Assembly (NCBI GenBank): GCA_002351535.1
Contig: DEGR01000056.1
Coordinates: 1-49,625 of the forward strand
DNA length: 49,625 nucleotides
Source of the DNA: Lachnospira sp. UBA2821
GTDB taxonomy: Bacteria > Bacillota > Clostridia > Lachnospirales > Lachnospiraceae
Direction: 5' to 3'
Position numbers and translations under genes: made by a program. The notes beneath the pieces were generated by a model. That model was not told the origin of the DNA, made no database searches, and saw nothing but the letters and a program-made list of their open reading frames with translations. Shown piece by piece: positions 32,465-41,089 of this stretch; position 1 is the first letter of the stretch, and every line of letters begins with the position of its first letter.

Positions 32465-33811
32465 TTATATTCTTTTAAGTAATTCTTCTCTCTGTTTCTC
32501 AAATCCAGGTTTGCCAAGTAATGCAAACATATTCTTCTTGTAGCTTTCTACACCAGGCTGGTTAAATGGATTAACACCTGAAATGTATCCGCTTACTCCG
32601 CACGCAAATTCAAAGAAATAGAATAACTGTCCAAGATAAAACTCATTCTGCTCAGGTACTTTTACCATAAGGTTAGGCACATTACCATCTGTATGAGCAA
32701 GAATTGTTCCGTTCATTGCACTCTTGTTAATGAAATCAATGCTCTTTCCTGCAAGATAATTTAATCCGTCAAGGTCAACCTCTTCTTTCTCAAGCTCGAA
32801 AGTACATTTTGGTGTTTCAACATCAATAACCGTCTCGAACATTATTCTTGAACCATCCTGAATAAACTGACCCATTGAATGAAGGTCTGTTGTAAGGTCT
32901 ACTGATGCAGGGAAGATACCTTTCTGGTCTTTTCCTTCACTCTCACCGTAAAGCTGTTTCCACCACTCTGATACATAGTGTACACTTGGCTCATAGTTAG
33001 CAAGAATTTCAACTGATTTTCCTTTTCTGTGAAGAATGTTTCTGATTGTTGCATATTTTAAAGCATCATTTTCTGCAAACTCAGAATTAAGTGCTAACTC
33101 ACGTCCTGATGCAGCACCCTCCATAAGTTTATCTATATCTGCTCCGCTAACTGCAATTGGAAGAAGTCCTACTGCTGTAAGCACTGAGAAACGTCCTCCT
33201 ACATCATCAGGAACTACGAATGTCTCATATCCTTCTGCATCTGCAAGATTCTTTAACGAACCTTTCTCTTTATCTGTAGTTGCATATATTCTCTTAGCAG
33301 CCTCTTCTTTGCCGTATTTTTCAATAAGCATTTTCTTAAATACTCTGAAAGCGATTGCAGGCTCTGTTGTTGTACCTGACTTAGAAATCATATTGATAGA
33401 AAAATCTTTTCCCTTAACGATATCAGCAAGATGCTTAATATATGTTCCACTTATGCTGTTACCTACATAATAAATCTCAGGTGTTTTTCTGTCAGCCTTG
33501 TCCTGATTGTTATAGAAACTATGTCTTAAGAACTCAACTGCAGCTCTTGCTCCAAGATAAGAACCACCAATACCAATTACAAGAAGAATATCCGAATCAC
33601 TCTGAATCTTCTCCGCAGCCTTTTTAATTCTAGCAAACTCTTCTTTATCATAATCAACAGGTAAATCAATCCATCCGAGGAAATCATTTCCTGCACCTGT
33701 CTTATTTACTAATGTTTCTTTTGCTGTGTTTACGATACCCTGCATATTACTTATTTCTTCTTCTGAAATAAATCCTGCAGCCTTTGAATAATCAAATGTT
33801 ACTTTTGCCAT
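32465..33811 (-). CDS. pgi: Glucose-6-phosphate isomerase
   Basis: A 448-residue enzyme of glycolysis/gluconeogenesis (glucose-6-P to fructose-6-P). Family blocks: ILLVIGIGGSYLGARAAVEFL, MISKSGTTTEPAIAFR (phosphate-binding SKSGTTxE), DVGGRFSVLTAVGLLP, and the C-terminal GVNPFNQPGVESYK. The length fits the short bacterial type of Bacillus and Clostridium. GGAGAG precedes the ATG. It has a near-consensus promoter and leads leuS. Confidence 0.97.
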   Translation of the reverse strand: MAKVTFDYSKAAGFISEEEISNMQGIVNTAKETLVNKTGAGNDFLGWIDLPVDYDKEEFARIKKAAEKIQSDSDILLVIGIGGSYLGARAAVEFLRHSFYNNQDKADRKTPEIYYVGNSISGTYIKHLADIVKGKDFSINMISKSGTTTEPAIAFRVFKKMLIEKYGKEEAAKRIYATTDKEKGSLKNLADAEGYETFVVPDDVGGRFSVLTAVGLLPIAVSGADIDKLMEGAASGRELALNSEFAENDALKYATIRNILHRKGKSVEILANYEPSVHYVSEWWKQLYGESEGKDQKGIFPASVDLTTDLHSMGQFIQDGSRIMFETVIDVETPKCTFELEKEEVDLDGLNYLAGKSIDFINKSAMNGTILAHTDGNVPNLMVKVPEQNEFYLGQLFYFFEFACGVSGYISGVNPFNQPGVESYKKNMFALLGKPGFEKQREELLKRI

Positions 33812-33847
33812 CTTTAGACACTCTCCTTTTTTTCGCTAATACTCAAC

Positions 33848-33876
33848 ATTATAGTACCTAAACCCTTGATATGCAA
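33848..33876 (-). promoter_or_regulatory. pgi-leuS promoter
   Basis: On the minus strand TTGCAT (33871-33876), 17 bases, TATAAT (33848-33853). The start would be about 30 bases before the pgi ATG. Confidence 0.8.
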
Positions 33877-33882
33877 GGTTTT

Positions 33883-34632
33883 TTAAACCAAAAATTCATC
33901 CAGTACTTCTTTAATAATCTCTTCCTCTTCTGAAACAGATATTTGCGAAGCAGCATTTTTTTCATTCCTGTCATTTCTAAAAGCCGTTATATTTACTTTC
34001 TTATTTGTGTTGGTTTTAACATTCTGCCTGTTTTCCTGTTTATTTTCATTTATGTTTTTCTGTGATTCTCCACCCTGGATATTTTCTCCAATTACAGATA
34101 CAACATTAGTTTTCGCATACATGGATTCTAATGCGTATGTAACACACACCTTCATATGTTCGAATTTTTCATTCAGTCCAAGAACATCTCTCCACATAAT
34201 AAGTCCCATATACATGAGCATACCTCCACCCACATATATAACGGTTCTTATCGTGCTTACAGTAGCCATATACGAATACATTCCAAACGCAATTCCGGCA
34301 TAAATACATGATAATGCCATAACTTTTTCTATTCTTGTTAATAACCGTACCGGTATTCCACATATTTTCCATCCGAATATGTATTTATCCACAAAAATAC
34401 CGGTATTATTCACATGCTGACGTGTCTTTTCAAATCCCTCATACTTCATCCACAAATGTTTTATAATTTTTGCAGATGAATGTCGTATATCAGCACACTC
34501 CGACGTAATATATAAAATGTTTTTAAACAGCATGACATCAATCACAAAACCTGTCAGAAAGAACCACGCCATCAGATATATGCCTTTACCCTGTGTAATA
34601 AATTCTGAAATTAATTCACCTATTTGTTTCAT
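33883..34632 (-). CDS. Membrane protein of unknown function
   Basis: About 249 residues. Hydrophobic segments near residues 18-35 (IYLMAWFFLTGFVIDVMLF) and two in the middle (VMALSCIYAGIAFGMYSYM; TVIYVGGGMLMYMGLIMW) give three or four membrane spans. A long hydrophilic, Asn/Lys/Gln-rich tail follows (SQKNINENKQENRQNVKTN), ending in acidic EEEEIIKEVLDEFLV. I recognise no family. The ATG at 34632 has GGGAAG 5 bases before it; an earlier ATG at 34650 has no proper spacing. It is the nearest upstream gene on the strand of pgi but is separated by the pgi promoter. Confidence 0.72.
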   Translation of the reverse strand: MKQIGELISEFITQGKGIYLMAWFFLTGFVIDVMLFKNILYITSECADIRHSSAKIIKHLWMKYEGFEKTRQHVNNTGIFVDKYIFGWKICGIPVRLLTRIEKVMALSCIYAGIAFGMYSYMATVSTIRTVIYVGGGMLMYMGLIMWRDVLGLNEKFEHMKVCVTYALESMYAKTNVVSVIGENIQGGESQKNINENKQENRQNVKTNTNKKVNITAFRNDRNEKNAASQISVSEEEEIIKEVLDEFLV

Positions 34633-34778
34633 TTCCTCTTCCCTTTTCATTCCTTTCGTTGTATATTTACTACTTGGTTAGGATAACATATTCTTATGTT
34701 TTTTTCTAAAACAATCGTACAACAAATTTTTACATTTATTGCATATTTCAACATGCATATTTTAGGAGGAATTTTAAT

Positions 34779-35027
34779 ATGAATTACAAAACACATGGAA
34801 CCTGCTCAAGAGAAATTAATTTCGAAGTTAATAATGGTTTATTACATAATGTTTCATTCGTAGGCGGATGTAACGGTAATCTTCAGGGAATTTCTTCACT
34901 TGTTGAAGGAATGGATGTACATGAAGCCATAAGTAAACTTGAAAATATCAATTGTAACGGAAAGGGTACTTCCTGTCCTGACCAGCTTGCCAAAGCAATC
35001 AAAAAATATTTAGAAGAAAATGCTTAG
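34779..35027 (+). CDS. TSCPD-domain protein
   Basis: A complete 82-residue TSCPD protein. The signature CNGKGTSCPDQLAKAI lies at the C-terminus, preceded by FVGGCNGNLQGISSLVEGMD with the family G-G-C-x-G-N-x-x-G. TSCPD domains are otherwise found as tails of some ribonucleotide reductases; stand-alone members (the TIGR03905 group) have no firm function. The paired Cys residues suggest metal or redox chemistry. AGGAGG precedes the ATG. It is 70 bases upstream of the MurG-type gene, separated by a copy of the CTCTGAAC repeat. Confidence 0.93.
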   Translation: MNYKTHGTCSREINFEVNNGLLHNVSFVGGCNGNLQGISSLVEGMDVHEAISKLENINCNGKGTSCPDQLAKAIKKYLEENA

Positions 35028-35041
35028 TATTTAGAGGCTGG

Positions 35042-35055
35042 CTCTGAACAGTTAC
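35042..35055 (+). repeat. Dispersed intergenic repeat copy, CTCTGAACAGTTAC
   Basis: Identical over 14 bases to 1445-1458. The extended form here is GGCTGGCTCTGAAC, which matches the outer arm of the branched element at 25105-25115. Confidence 0.5.
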
Positions 35056-35097
35056 CATCAATCTATTAAAAATCCATACGAAAGGTCTGCTTTATTT

Positions 35098-36165
35098 ATG
35101 AAAAAGATTATTTTAACAGGCGGCGGAACAGCCGGACACGTCACCCCTAATATTGCCTTAATTCCCGGACTTAAAAAACTTGGATACGAAATAAAATATA
35201 TTGGTTCATATGATGGAATCGAGAAAAAGCTTATAGAAGAAATCGGTATTCCTTATGTTGGAATTTCTTCAGGCAAACTCAGACGTTATATGTCTGCAAA
35301 AAATTTTACGGATCCATTCCGTGTATTAAAAGGATACTCTGAAGCTAAAAAATATATTAAAAAATACAGGCCTGATATTGTATTTTCAAAAGGAGGCTTT
35401 GTATCCGTACCGGTCGTCTTAGCAGCAAGAAAGTACAAAGTTCCTGTTATAATACACGAATCAGATATGACACCGGGACTTGCCAACAAACTTGCGATTC
35501 CATCCGCTACAAAAGTGTGTCACAACTTTCCTGAAACTGCTGACTATCTTCCAAAAGGAAAATCTGTGTTATCAGGTTGTCCTATAAGAAGCGAACTTTT
35601 GTCCGGAAATGCAGATAAAGGCAGAGCTTTCTGTGGCTTCACAAACGACAAACCTGTAATTATGATTATCGGTGGAAGTCTTGGAGCTGTGGCAGTCAAT
35701 AATGCCGTAAGAGCTGTACTTCCTGAACTTCTCAAAAAATATCAGGTTGTTCATCTTTGTGGTAAAGGTAAGATTGATACTTCCTTAAACGACATGGCAG
35801 GCTATCGTCAGTATGAATACATCAAGGACGAATTAAAAGATTTATTCGCAATGGCTGATATCGTTATATCAAGAGCCGGTGCCAATGCCATTTGTGAAAT
35901 AGCTGCTCTTAAGAAACCTTCACTGCTTATTCCTCTTTCTGCAAGAGCAAGCAGAGGTGATCAGATTCTCAACGCAAAGTCATTTAAAAAACAGGGATTT
36001 TGTGAAGTTCTTGAAGAAGAAGATATAACAGATGAAAAAATGTTAAGTACAATTGATAAATTATTTTCTGATAAAGAAAAATATATAAATGCAATGTCTG
36101 CTTCTGATAGCACAAATGCTGTAGATATAATATTGAATCTCATAGAAAGTTGTAGAAAAAAATAA
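35098..36165 (+). CDS. murG: MurG-type UDP-GlcNAc:undecaprenyl-PP-MurNAc-pentapeptide transferase
   Basis: A 355-residue GT28 glycosyltransferase that makes lipid II from lipid I at the inner face of the membrane. Conserved blocks: GGGTAGHVTPNIAL (N-terminal glycine loop), SKGGFVSVPVVLAA, HESDMTPGLANKLA, IIGGSLGA (G-G-S-x-G-A), SRAGANAICEIAALKKPSLLIPLS and RGDQILNAKSF, all typical of MurG. Clostridial genomes often have MurG in the dcw cluster; the lone location here suggests either a relocated murG or a second paralogue, which I cannot distinguish. It ends in a strong terminator. Confidence 0.92.
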   Translation: MKKIILTGGGTAGHVTPNIALIPGLKKLGYEIKYIGSYDGIEKKLIEEIGIPYVGISSGKLRRYMSAKNFTDPFRVLKGYSEAKKYIKKYRPDIVFSKGGFVSVPVVLAARKYKVPVIIHESDMTPGLANKLAIPSATKVCHNFPETADYLPKGKSVLSGCPIRSELLSGNADKGRAFCGFTNDKPVIMIIGGSLGAVAVNNAVRAVLPELLKKYQVVHLCGKGKIDTSLNDMAGYRQYEYIKDELKDLFAMADIVISRAGANAICEIAALKKPSLLIPLSARASRGDQILNAKSFKKQGFCEVLEEEDITDEKMLSTIDKLFSDKEKYINAMSASDSTNAVDIILNLIESCRKK

Positions 36166-36177
36166 ATCAGTTTTTTA

Positions 36178-36212
36178 ACTCAGACTTACCGCTGTGGGAA
36201 GTCTGAGTTTTT
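36178..36212. terminator. Bidirectional terminator between murG and the HIT gene
   Basis: AACTCAGACTT (36178-36188) pairs with AAGTCTGAGTT (36199-36209), followed by T run on the plus strand and preceded by an A-rich side for the minus strand. Confidence 0.9.
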
Positions 36213-36216
36213 AATC

Positions 36217-36633
36217 CTATAAATTATTTCGAATCTCTTCTGCCATCTTTGCCAGTTCTTCCTGGTCTGACTCTCCCGGTGTCCACAACTTAATAGCATT
36301 GTCCCCTTTATATCTCGGAATCAGATGCATATGAAAATGGAACACACTCTGTCCTGCAATCTCTTCATTATTCTGCACAACATTAAATCCATCCGCACCA
36401 AAAGTATCAGTCATAACTTTTGCAAGCTTAGAGGCAAGTGGGAATACTTTAGATGCAACATCTGAATCAATGTCATATATATTCCTGTAATGATTTTTAG
36501 GAATAATAAGTGCATGTCCTTTAGTTGCAGGGGACATATCAAATATTACCCTGAACAGGTCATCCTCATAAAGTGTATTTGTTGGGATATCTCCATTAGC
36601 AAGTTTGCAAAATATACAATTATCGTCTTTCAT
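36217..36633 (-). CDS. HIT-family nucleotide-binding protein
   Basis: A 138-residue histidine-triad hydrolase. The zinc-ribbon start CIFCKLANGDIPT, the FDMSPATKGHALIIPKNHY block and the catalytic triad FHFHMHLIPRY are complete. HIT proteins hydrolyse AMP-lysine or dinucleoside polyphosphates; the cellular substrate is not known for most clostridial members. The ATG at 36633 has GGAG 6 bases before it. Monocistronic by position. Confidence 0.96.
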   Translation of the reverse strand: MKDDNCIFCKLANGDIPTNTLYEDDLFRVIFDMSPATKGHALIIPKNHYRNIYDIDSDVASKVFPLASKLAKVMTDTFGADGFNVVQNNEEIAGQSVFHFHMHLIPRYKGDNAIKLWTPGESDQEELAKMAEEIRNNL

Positions 36634-36645
36634 ATTAATCTCCAT

Positions 36646-36945
36646 TTCTGAAGCGAATTATCAATTATATTGAACCGGCAAAGTCAAATCTGCATAATTA
36701 ATTTGCCTTATGCCATAAACAGCCATTTGCTTTCGCTTCCAAACAAACAACGTCATCTATAACTATCCTAAACTCTTAATTATATTTTTTCAATCATTTT
36801 CTGACGCGTTGCACATTTTGGCGTTTTTTGTATTACTATTTTATTTGACATTTTATCTTAAAATGTTAGACTATGATTTATAATTAACTAAAATTTATCA
36901 TAGTGATAAGAATATAATATAGATTTGAAAGGAAAGAACTGCTCC
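36646..36945 (+). promoter_or_regulatory. Leader of the soluble histidine kinase, with an operator-like palindrome
   Basis: TATAAT at 36913-36918 is the -10. Directly upstream lies TTATCA-TAG-TGATAA (36895-36909), filling the spacer between -35 and -10. One arm also pairs with ACTATGAT at 36870-36877 (partner ATCATAGT 36897-36904). TTGACA at 36845-36850 is a further -35-like box. The rest, 36646-36840, is AT-rich with no gene or repeat that I can identify. Confidence 0.5.
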
Positions 36946-37689
36946 ATGTCGTCGCAAAACATTATTAACAACATTAAAAATCAATATCCGGAACTGTCCG
37001 AACAACTGGACGAACTTGATAATACATATAATCTGATGTTACGAAAAATCAATCACGAATTCGGAAATGCCGTAACCCTTGTGTACAGTTCGCTTCAGAT
37101 TATAGAATCAAGTCATCCCGAGGTGAAAGACTTCAAATATTGGGACTCCACCAAAACCGATGTACGTCATATGGTTAATATGGTTTCAGAAATTACTTCT
37201 TTTAATCACCGTAAAGTCATCAAAGAGGATAACGTCGATATAGATGCGTTATTACATTCAATTCTTTCTTCCTTTTCTATCTCTCCTATTTATAGTCACA
37301 TAAAATATACTTTCAATAACACTGCCCACAATTCCGTCATATCAGGTGACTCTGTCAAACTTCGTCAGGCTTTTATAAATCTTATTAAAAATGCCTCTGA
37401 AGCAATCGTTCCCACACAAAATGGCAGAATTAACATTTCCATGTCGTCCCAAAACAACCTTATTACAATTGTAATAAATGATAACGGCTGCGGAATAACT
37501 GACGAACAATTAAAAGAAATATTTTTGCCGCTTGTATCATACAAAAAAAACGGCTCCGGATTAGGACTGCCTATCTGCAAACGAATAATTGATGCCCATA
37601 ACGGTTCATTATCCGTATCATCCATACCCGGAACCGGTACTTCTATGTCTGTTACCCTGAGAATGCAAAAATCTGATCAAGAAGCCTGA
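36946..37689 (+). CDS. Soluble histidine kinase-like protein
   Basis: About 247 residues, with no membrane segment and no HAMP or PAS domain. A phosphoacceptor-like helix has INHEFGNAV (His-Glu-Phe, the N-H-x-[FL]-x-N form) followed by a dimerisation region, then HATPase motifs LINLIKNASEAI (N box), INDNGCGI (G1), GSGLGLPI (G2). No receiver gene is adjacent, so it is an orphan kinase or a NtrB-like partner for a distant regulator. ATG at 36946 has GGAAAG 9 bases before it. The 3' end overlaps the converging flavodoxin-SCP2 gene by 38 bases. Confidence 0.88.
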   Translation: MSSQNIINNIKNQYPELSEQLDELDNTYNLMLRKINHEFGNAVTLVYSSLQIIESSHPEVKDFKYWDSTKTDVRHMVNMVSEITSFNHRKVIKEDNVDIDALLHSILSSFSISPIYSHIKYTFNNTAHNSVISGDSVKLRQAFINLIKNASEAIVPTQNGRINISMSSQNNLITIVINDNGCGITDEQLKEIFLPLVSYKKNGSGLGLPICKRIIDAHNGSLSVSSIPGTGTSMSVTLRMQKSDQEA

Positions 37690-38644
37690 GAGTATTAAAA
37701 TTGCCTTTCGCTGTCATCTCTCCCGTCATAAATGCTTTCTGGAAAGTTGACCTTCCCTGAACTATATTTGCCATAACCTCATGGTTAAGTCTTCCCGTTA
37801 CATCTGCATCTTCACAATCTCCATATCTGCAATCTAACTCATCATTATTTATATCTAATATAAGTGTTCTGTTTTTATCTTCAATAACAAACGCATATAC
37901 AACATTTATACTTTCCTGTGGTCTGAACTTTGATTTGAACTCATCTACAAAATCATATTTCACATCCCCGCCATTCTGCGACAAAATGTCCTTAAACATA
38001 TTGGTAAGTTCTTCAATATCTTCTTTTTGTTTCTTTACATATATATCATCTGAAACATACTTAGACAACTGCTCACTTTCCTGCGGTGTAAGATTCATAG
38101 AGTCTTTAATAAGATTTTGCTTTATAGCATAATTACTGCTTGGAAGAGATTTCTTTTTCTGGGAAATAGTTCTATATATATTCTCAGCTTTTTTCTCTAT
38201 TATGTCAGCATAATCTCTGTTCATCTCGAATTCAACACCATCTTCAACATATGTCGAAATTCCGGAACATGGCAATCCTCCTAACAATTCCCATGAACTT
38301 CTGAGGTCTAATAATGCTTCTTTCTCACCATAAGTAGTTGCTACAACTACAGGTGACATATAAAGAGTCTTAATCTTATTCTTATCACCATAGAGCCAGC
38401 ATGCATCTAAAAATTCCTGCATAAGTCCTCCGATTCCTTTCCATTCAACACTCACTGCAAGAACTATTCCGTCTGCCTCTTTTAACGTCTGTGGTAATGT
38501 CGTAATTGAATTCTTAAGTTCAAACAGATTATATCTTGTAACATTAACACGAAGTTCTCTTAATACCTCTTCAATTTTTTCAACTACATATATTGTAGGG
38601 TCCTCTATAAGACCTCTTCCTCCATAGTATATATTAACGTTCAT
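37652..38644 (-). CDS. Flavodoxin-like reductase fused to an SCP2-type domain
   Basis: A 330-residue two-domain protein. Residues 1-170 resemble the NADPH-dependent FMN reductase/flavodoxin fold (NVNIYYGGRGLI, LKEADGIVLAVSVEWKGIGG, VVVATTYGEKEAL). Residues about 235-330 form an SCP2-like sterol carrier domain (DADVTGRLNHEVMANIVQGR and KAFMTGEMTAKGNFNTLRLLDQIF). Such fusions exist in clostridia but their substrate is not known; the SCP2 part may bind a lipid or hydrophobic electron carrier. GGAGG precedes the ATG by 6 bases. It overlaps the end of the rhomboid gene by 11 bases, so it is coupled to the tad operon tail. Confidence 0.85.
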   Translation of the reverse strand: MNVNIYYGGRGLIEDPTIYVVEKIEEVLRELRVNVTRYNLFELKNSITTLPQTLKEADGIVLAVSVEWKGIGGLMQEFLDACWLYGDKNKIKTLYMSPVVVATTYGEKEALLDLRSSWELLGGLPCSGISTYVEDGVEFEMNRDYADIIEKKAENIYRTISQKKKSLPSSNYAIKQNLIKDSMNLTPQESEQLSKYVSDDIYVKKQKEDIEELTNMFKDILSQNGGDVKYDFVDEFKSKFRPQESINVVYAFVIEDKNRTLILDINNDELDCRYGDCEDADVTGRLNHEVMANIVQGRSTFQKAFMTGEMTAKGNFNTLRLLDQIFAFSG

Positions 38645-39671
38645 GCTCTTCCTCCATTCCGGCTCTCTTACGATTCATTATAAGCATAATTATAAACGAT
38701 ACAGCAACACCGACTAAAAATCCTCCTGCATGTGCCGCATTATCAACATGCCCGCTTCCACACAATGCCATTATAAGTATAAGAATAAAAACTCTTCTGA
38801 CATTTCTGACCTGTTCTCCTGACTCAAACAGACTTCCAATCACCACTGCGCCTATTATTCCAAATATTGCACCCGACGCACCTGCTGACACTACTTCCTG
38901 TCCCTGAACCATATTAACGTATGCTGATACAAGACTTGCTCCTATTCCACTTACAAAATATATTATAAGCATTCTGACCCTGCCATATATCTTCTCCACA
39001 TCTTTTCCTACAATAAGAAGAGAAAACATATTATTCGCAATATGGGATATTCCAAAATGAAGGAACATACATGTCACCAGACGGTAATACTCATGTTCTC
39101 TGAAAATAAGTTTCCAATCCGCTGCACCGCATTTCAACATATATTCAGTGTCGTATGACGAACCATTTAACTCCACTAGTAAAAATACAATCATATTTAC
39201 CACAAACAATCCTATAGTCACAAACGGAATTTTTCTTAAATCAACTTTTTTACTTTCTCTGATTTCCCTTCCGGATTCCATAGCCAGAGTGTCATCCAGT
39301 TTTGAATACAAATCTTTGAATTCATCATTGAAATTTTCAAATGATATAATACGATTAGCTAATAGATCTGCAAACCATACACTTGCATTCCCACATGTGC
39401 ACATGTCTTTGTCCCTGTCAATATTGTCAGTCATAACTACATACTGAATATTAACTTTCATGCTTCCTTTTAACAGAAATTTTCTTTCTATCTGAAATGC
39501 TATAGATTCAAGCTGTTCTTTATTATATGTCATATTGCTGTTTACCACAACCAGAACTACGTCTGCAACTTTATCAAAAGTCTTGGAAAAAACAGCCATA
39601 TTAATAAGATTACTGTTCATTGCCATGTATCCCGACTCAGAAATACTTCTGACTATATCATTAAAAATCAT
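38634..39671 (-). CDS. Rhomboid intramembrane serine protease
   Basis: A 345-residue membrane protease. The first 145 residues are a soluble domain (no family recognised), followed by six or more membrane segments. Catalytic dyad: Ser266 in SAGASGAIFG and His314 in GHVDNAAHAGGF. The HFGISHIANNM block (Asn213) is the usual oxyanion/gating region. Rhomboids cut transmembrane proteins, often to release surface or signalling proteins. GAGGTGATAT precedes the ATG. It sits between FHA and flavodoxin-SCP2 genes at the end of the tad transcript; whether it handles pilus proteins is inference. Confidence 0.93.
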   Translation of the reverse strand: MIFNDIVRSISESGYMAMNSNLINMAVFSKTFDKVADVVLVVVNSNMTYNKEQLESIAFQIERKFLLKGSMKVNIQYVVMTDNIDRDKDMCTCGNASVWFADLLANRIISFENFNDEFKDLYSKLDDTLAMESGREIRESKKVDLRKIPFVTIGLFVVNMIVFLLVELNGSSYDTEYMLKCGAADWKLIFREHEYYRLVTCMFLHFGISHIANNMFSLLIVGKDVEKIYGRVRMLIIYFVSGIGASLVSAYVNMVQGQEVVSAGASGAIFGIIGAVVIGSLFESGEQVRNVRRVFILILIMALCGSGHVDNAAHAGGFLVGVAVSFIIMLIMNRKRAGMEEEHER

Positions 39672-39760
39672 ATATCACCTCATTTTATATGTAATGCACA
39701 TAACTCATAGGCTTATACATTAGCACTTCTAAATATTTCTGTCAATTCATATCGAACCGG

Positions 39761-41044
39761 CTAAATATCTGATTGCATAACATATTCAACATCAGCAAAT
39801 CCAATTACATCTCCATTCTTTATTATTCTCTTTTCATATGGCTCAAGCCTGCTGCCGTTAACAAATGTTCCATTCTTCGAGTTCATATCTTCCAGCATTA
39901 TTTCATCCTTCTCTTTTATGATTCTTGCATGAATCCTGCTTACTTTATCCGACTCCGGCAATAAATCATTCCTTTCTTTCATTGTTCCTACAAAATACGG
40001 AAATACAACAACCTGATAACACATCCCCGTACTTTTGCATAGCAAATAGTTCCTCTCATCACTTCCAAATGCCATCAAAACTGTTTCCTGACTTTCCCCA
40101 CAATATTCAGCATTTCCATTCGCATACATATCTAAATCAGTTTCGTCTGAGTTTTTATTATCAACTGACTCTTCAGCCGGTATATTATGAGCATCTTTAT
40201 CTGATGAAGCCTTATGTGAAATCATATATTTACAGACTGCACATGAGGCAACTATACCACACAAAACTCCCAATCCTACTGCTCCATACCAATTAATATC
40301 CGCACAAAATCTTGTTATGATAATTACGGGTAACATAACAATAAACATTATAACAATAACCATTATGACAATAATATTACTATACACGCCAAAACCGTTA
40401 ATTATACTCACTTTCTTGTTCTTCTCATAACTATAACTGTCGGTCTCCTGTATCATACCCCGGCTTTCCTCATCATATGCTTCTTCTAATACATCAGAAA
40501 CATTGCTGCCTACACCTGTATTTACCCAATTATCTACTACAAAATCATCTTTTACACATTCACAGTACAATTCATATACATATTCCACACTTTTTCTGTC
40601 ATTATGCTCTACCACATCCATAAAAAATCTGCACAGATTAATTATTCCCTCTTTCAGGGTATGTTTATTTCCCGGATAATAACAGAATTTTGAACGCAAT
40701 GTTGTAGGATTAATGTATATGAATTCAGGTTCAAATAATATTTCATCTATTTTAAGCAGATATTCCTCACAAACAATGCATATTTTTTTTACACTCTCCA
40801 CAATATGTTTAACATCTTCATAAGTTACTTTTCTACCTTTATACATATCCTTGAGAGACTGCATCGATGTTATGTCATAATAATATTCCGGTACATTATC
40901 TATATATTCTATATGTAATTCACTAAAATATTCTATCCTGTTTTCTTCTAACATCCTGCATCTGTATCCTATATCCCCCACTTCATTTTCCTCCGACACA
41001 ATAACATAATTATGTCCCGGCTCACTTTTGTATCTCACATTCAC
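39761..41044 (-). CDS. FHA-domain protein with DUF6382-type N-terminus
   Basis: About 427 residues. Residues 1-180 form a soluble N-terminal domain (the DUF6382 type, from memory). Around residues 220-270 there are two membrane segments (IVIMVIVIMFIVMLPVIII; YGAVGLGVLCGIVASCAVC). The last 95 residues are a FHA phosphothreonine-binding domain (KVSRIHARI, EDMNSKNGTFVNG, IKNGDVIGFADVEYVM). The start is the GTG at 41044, 6 bases after GGAGGGG; the ATG at 41059 lies too close to its own site. The layout, at the end of a tad operon, is common in Lachnospiraceae. It suggests control by Ser/Thr phosphorylation, although no kinase gene is in the window. Confidence 0.88.
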   Translation of the reverse strand: MNVRYKSEPGHNYVIVSEENEVGDIGYRCRMLEENRIEYFSELHIEYIDNVPEYYYDITSMQSLKDMYKGRKVTYEDVKHIVESVKKICIVCEEYLLKIDEILFEPEFIYINPTTLRSKFCYYPGNKHTLKEGIINLCRFFMDVVEHNDRKSVEYVYELYCECVKDDFVVDNWVNTGVGSNVSDVLEEAYDEESRGMIQETDSYSYEKNKKVSIINGFGVYSNIIVIMVIVIMFIVMLPVIIITRFCADINWYGAVGLGVLCGIVASCAVCKYMISHKASSDKDAHNIPAEESVDNKNSDETDLDMYANGNAEYCGESQETVLMAFGSDERNYLLCKSTGMCYQVVVFPYFVGTMKERNDLLPESDKVSRIHARIIKEKDEIMLEDMNSKNGTFVNGSRLEPYEKRIIKNGDVIGFADVEYVMQSDI

Positions 41045-41089
41045 TGAACACCCCTCCATCCTCTTGTCTGTACAATATTTTCTATTACA

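Noticed and set aside
33858..33882. Hairpin with T run near 33861-33880 as a terminator
   Set aside because: The T run faces the wrong way for the genes around it, and the bases are better explained as the -35 region of the pgi promoter.
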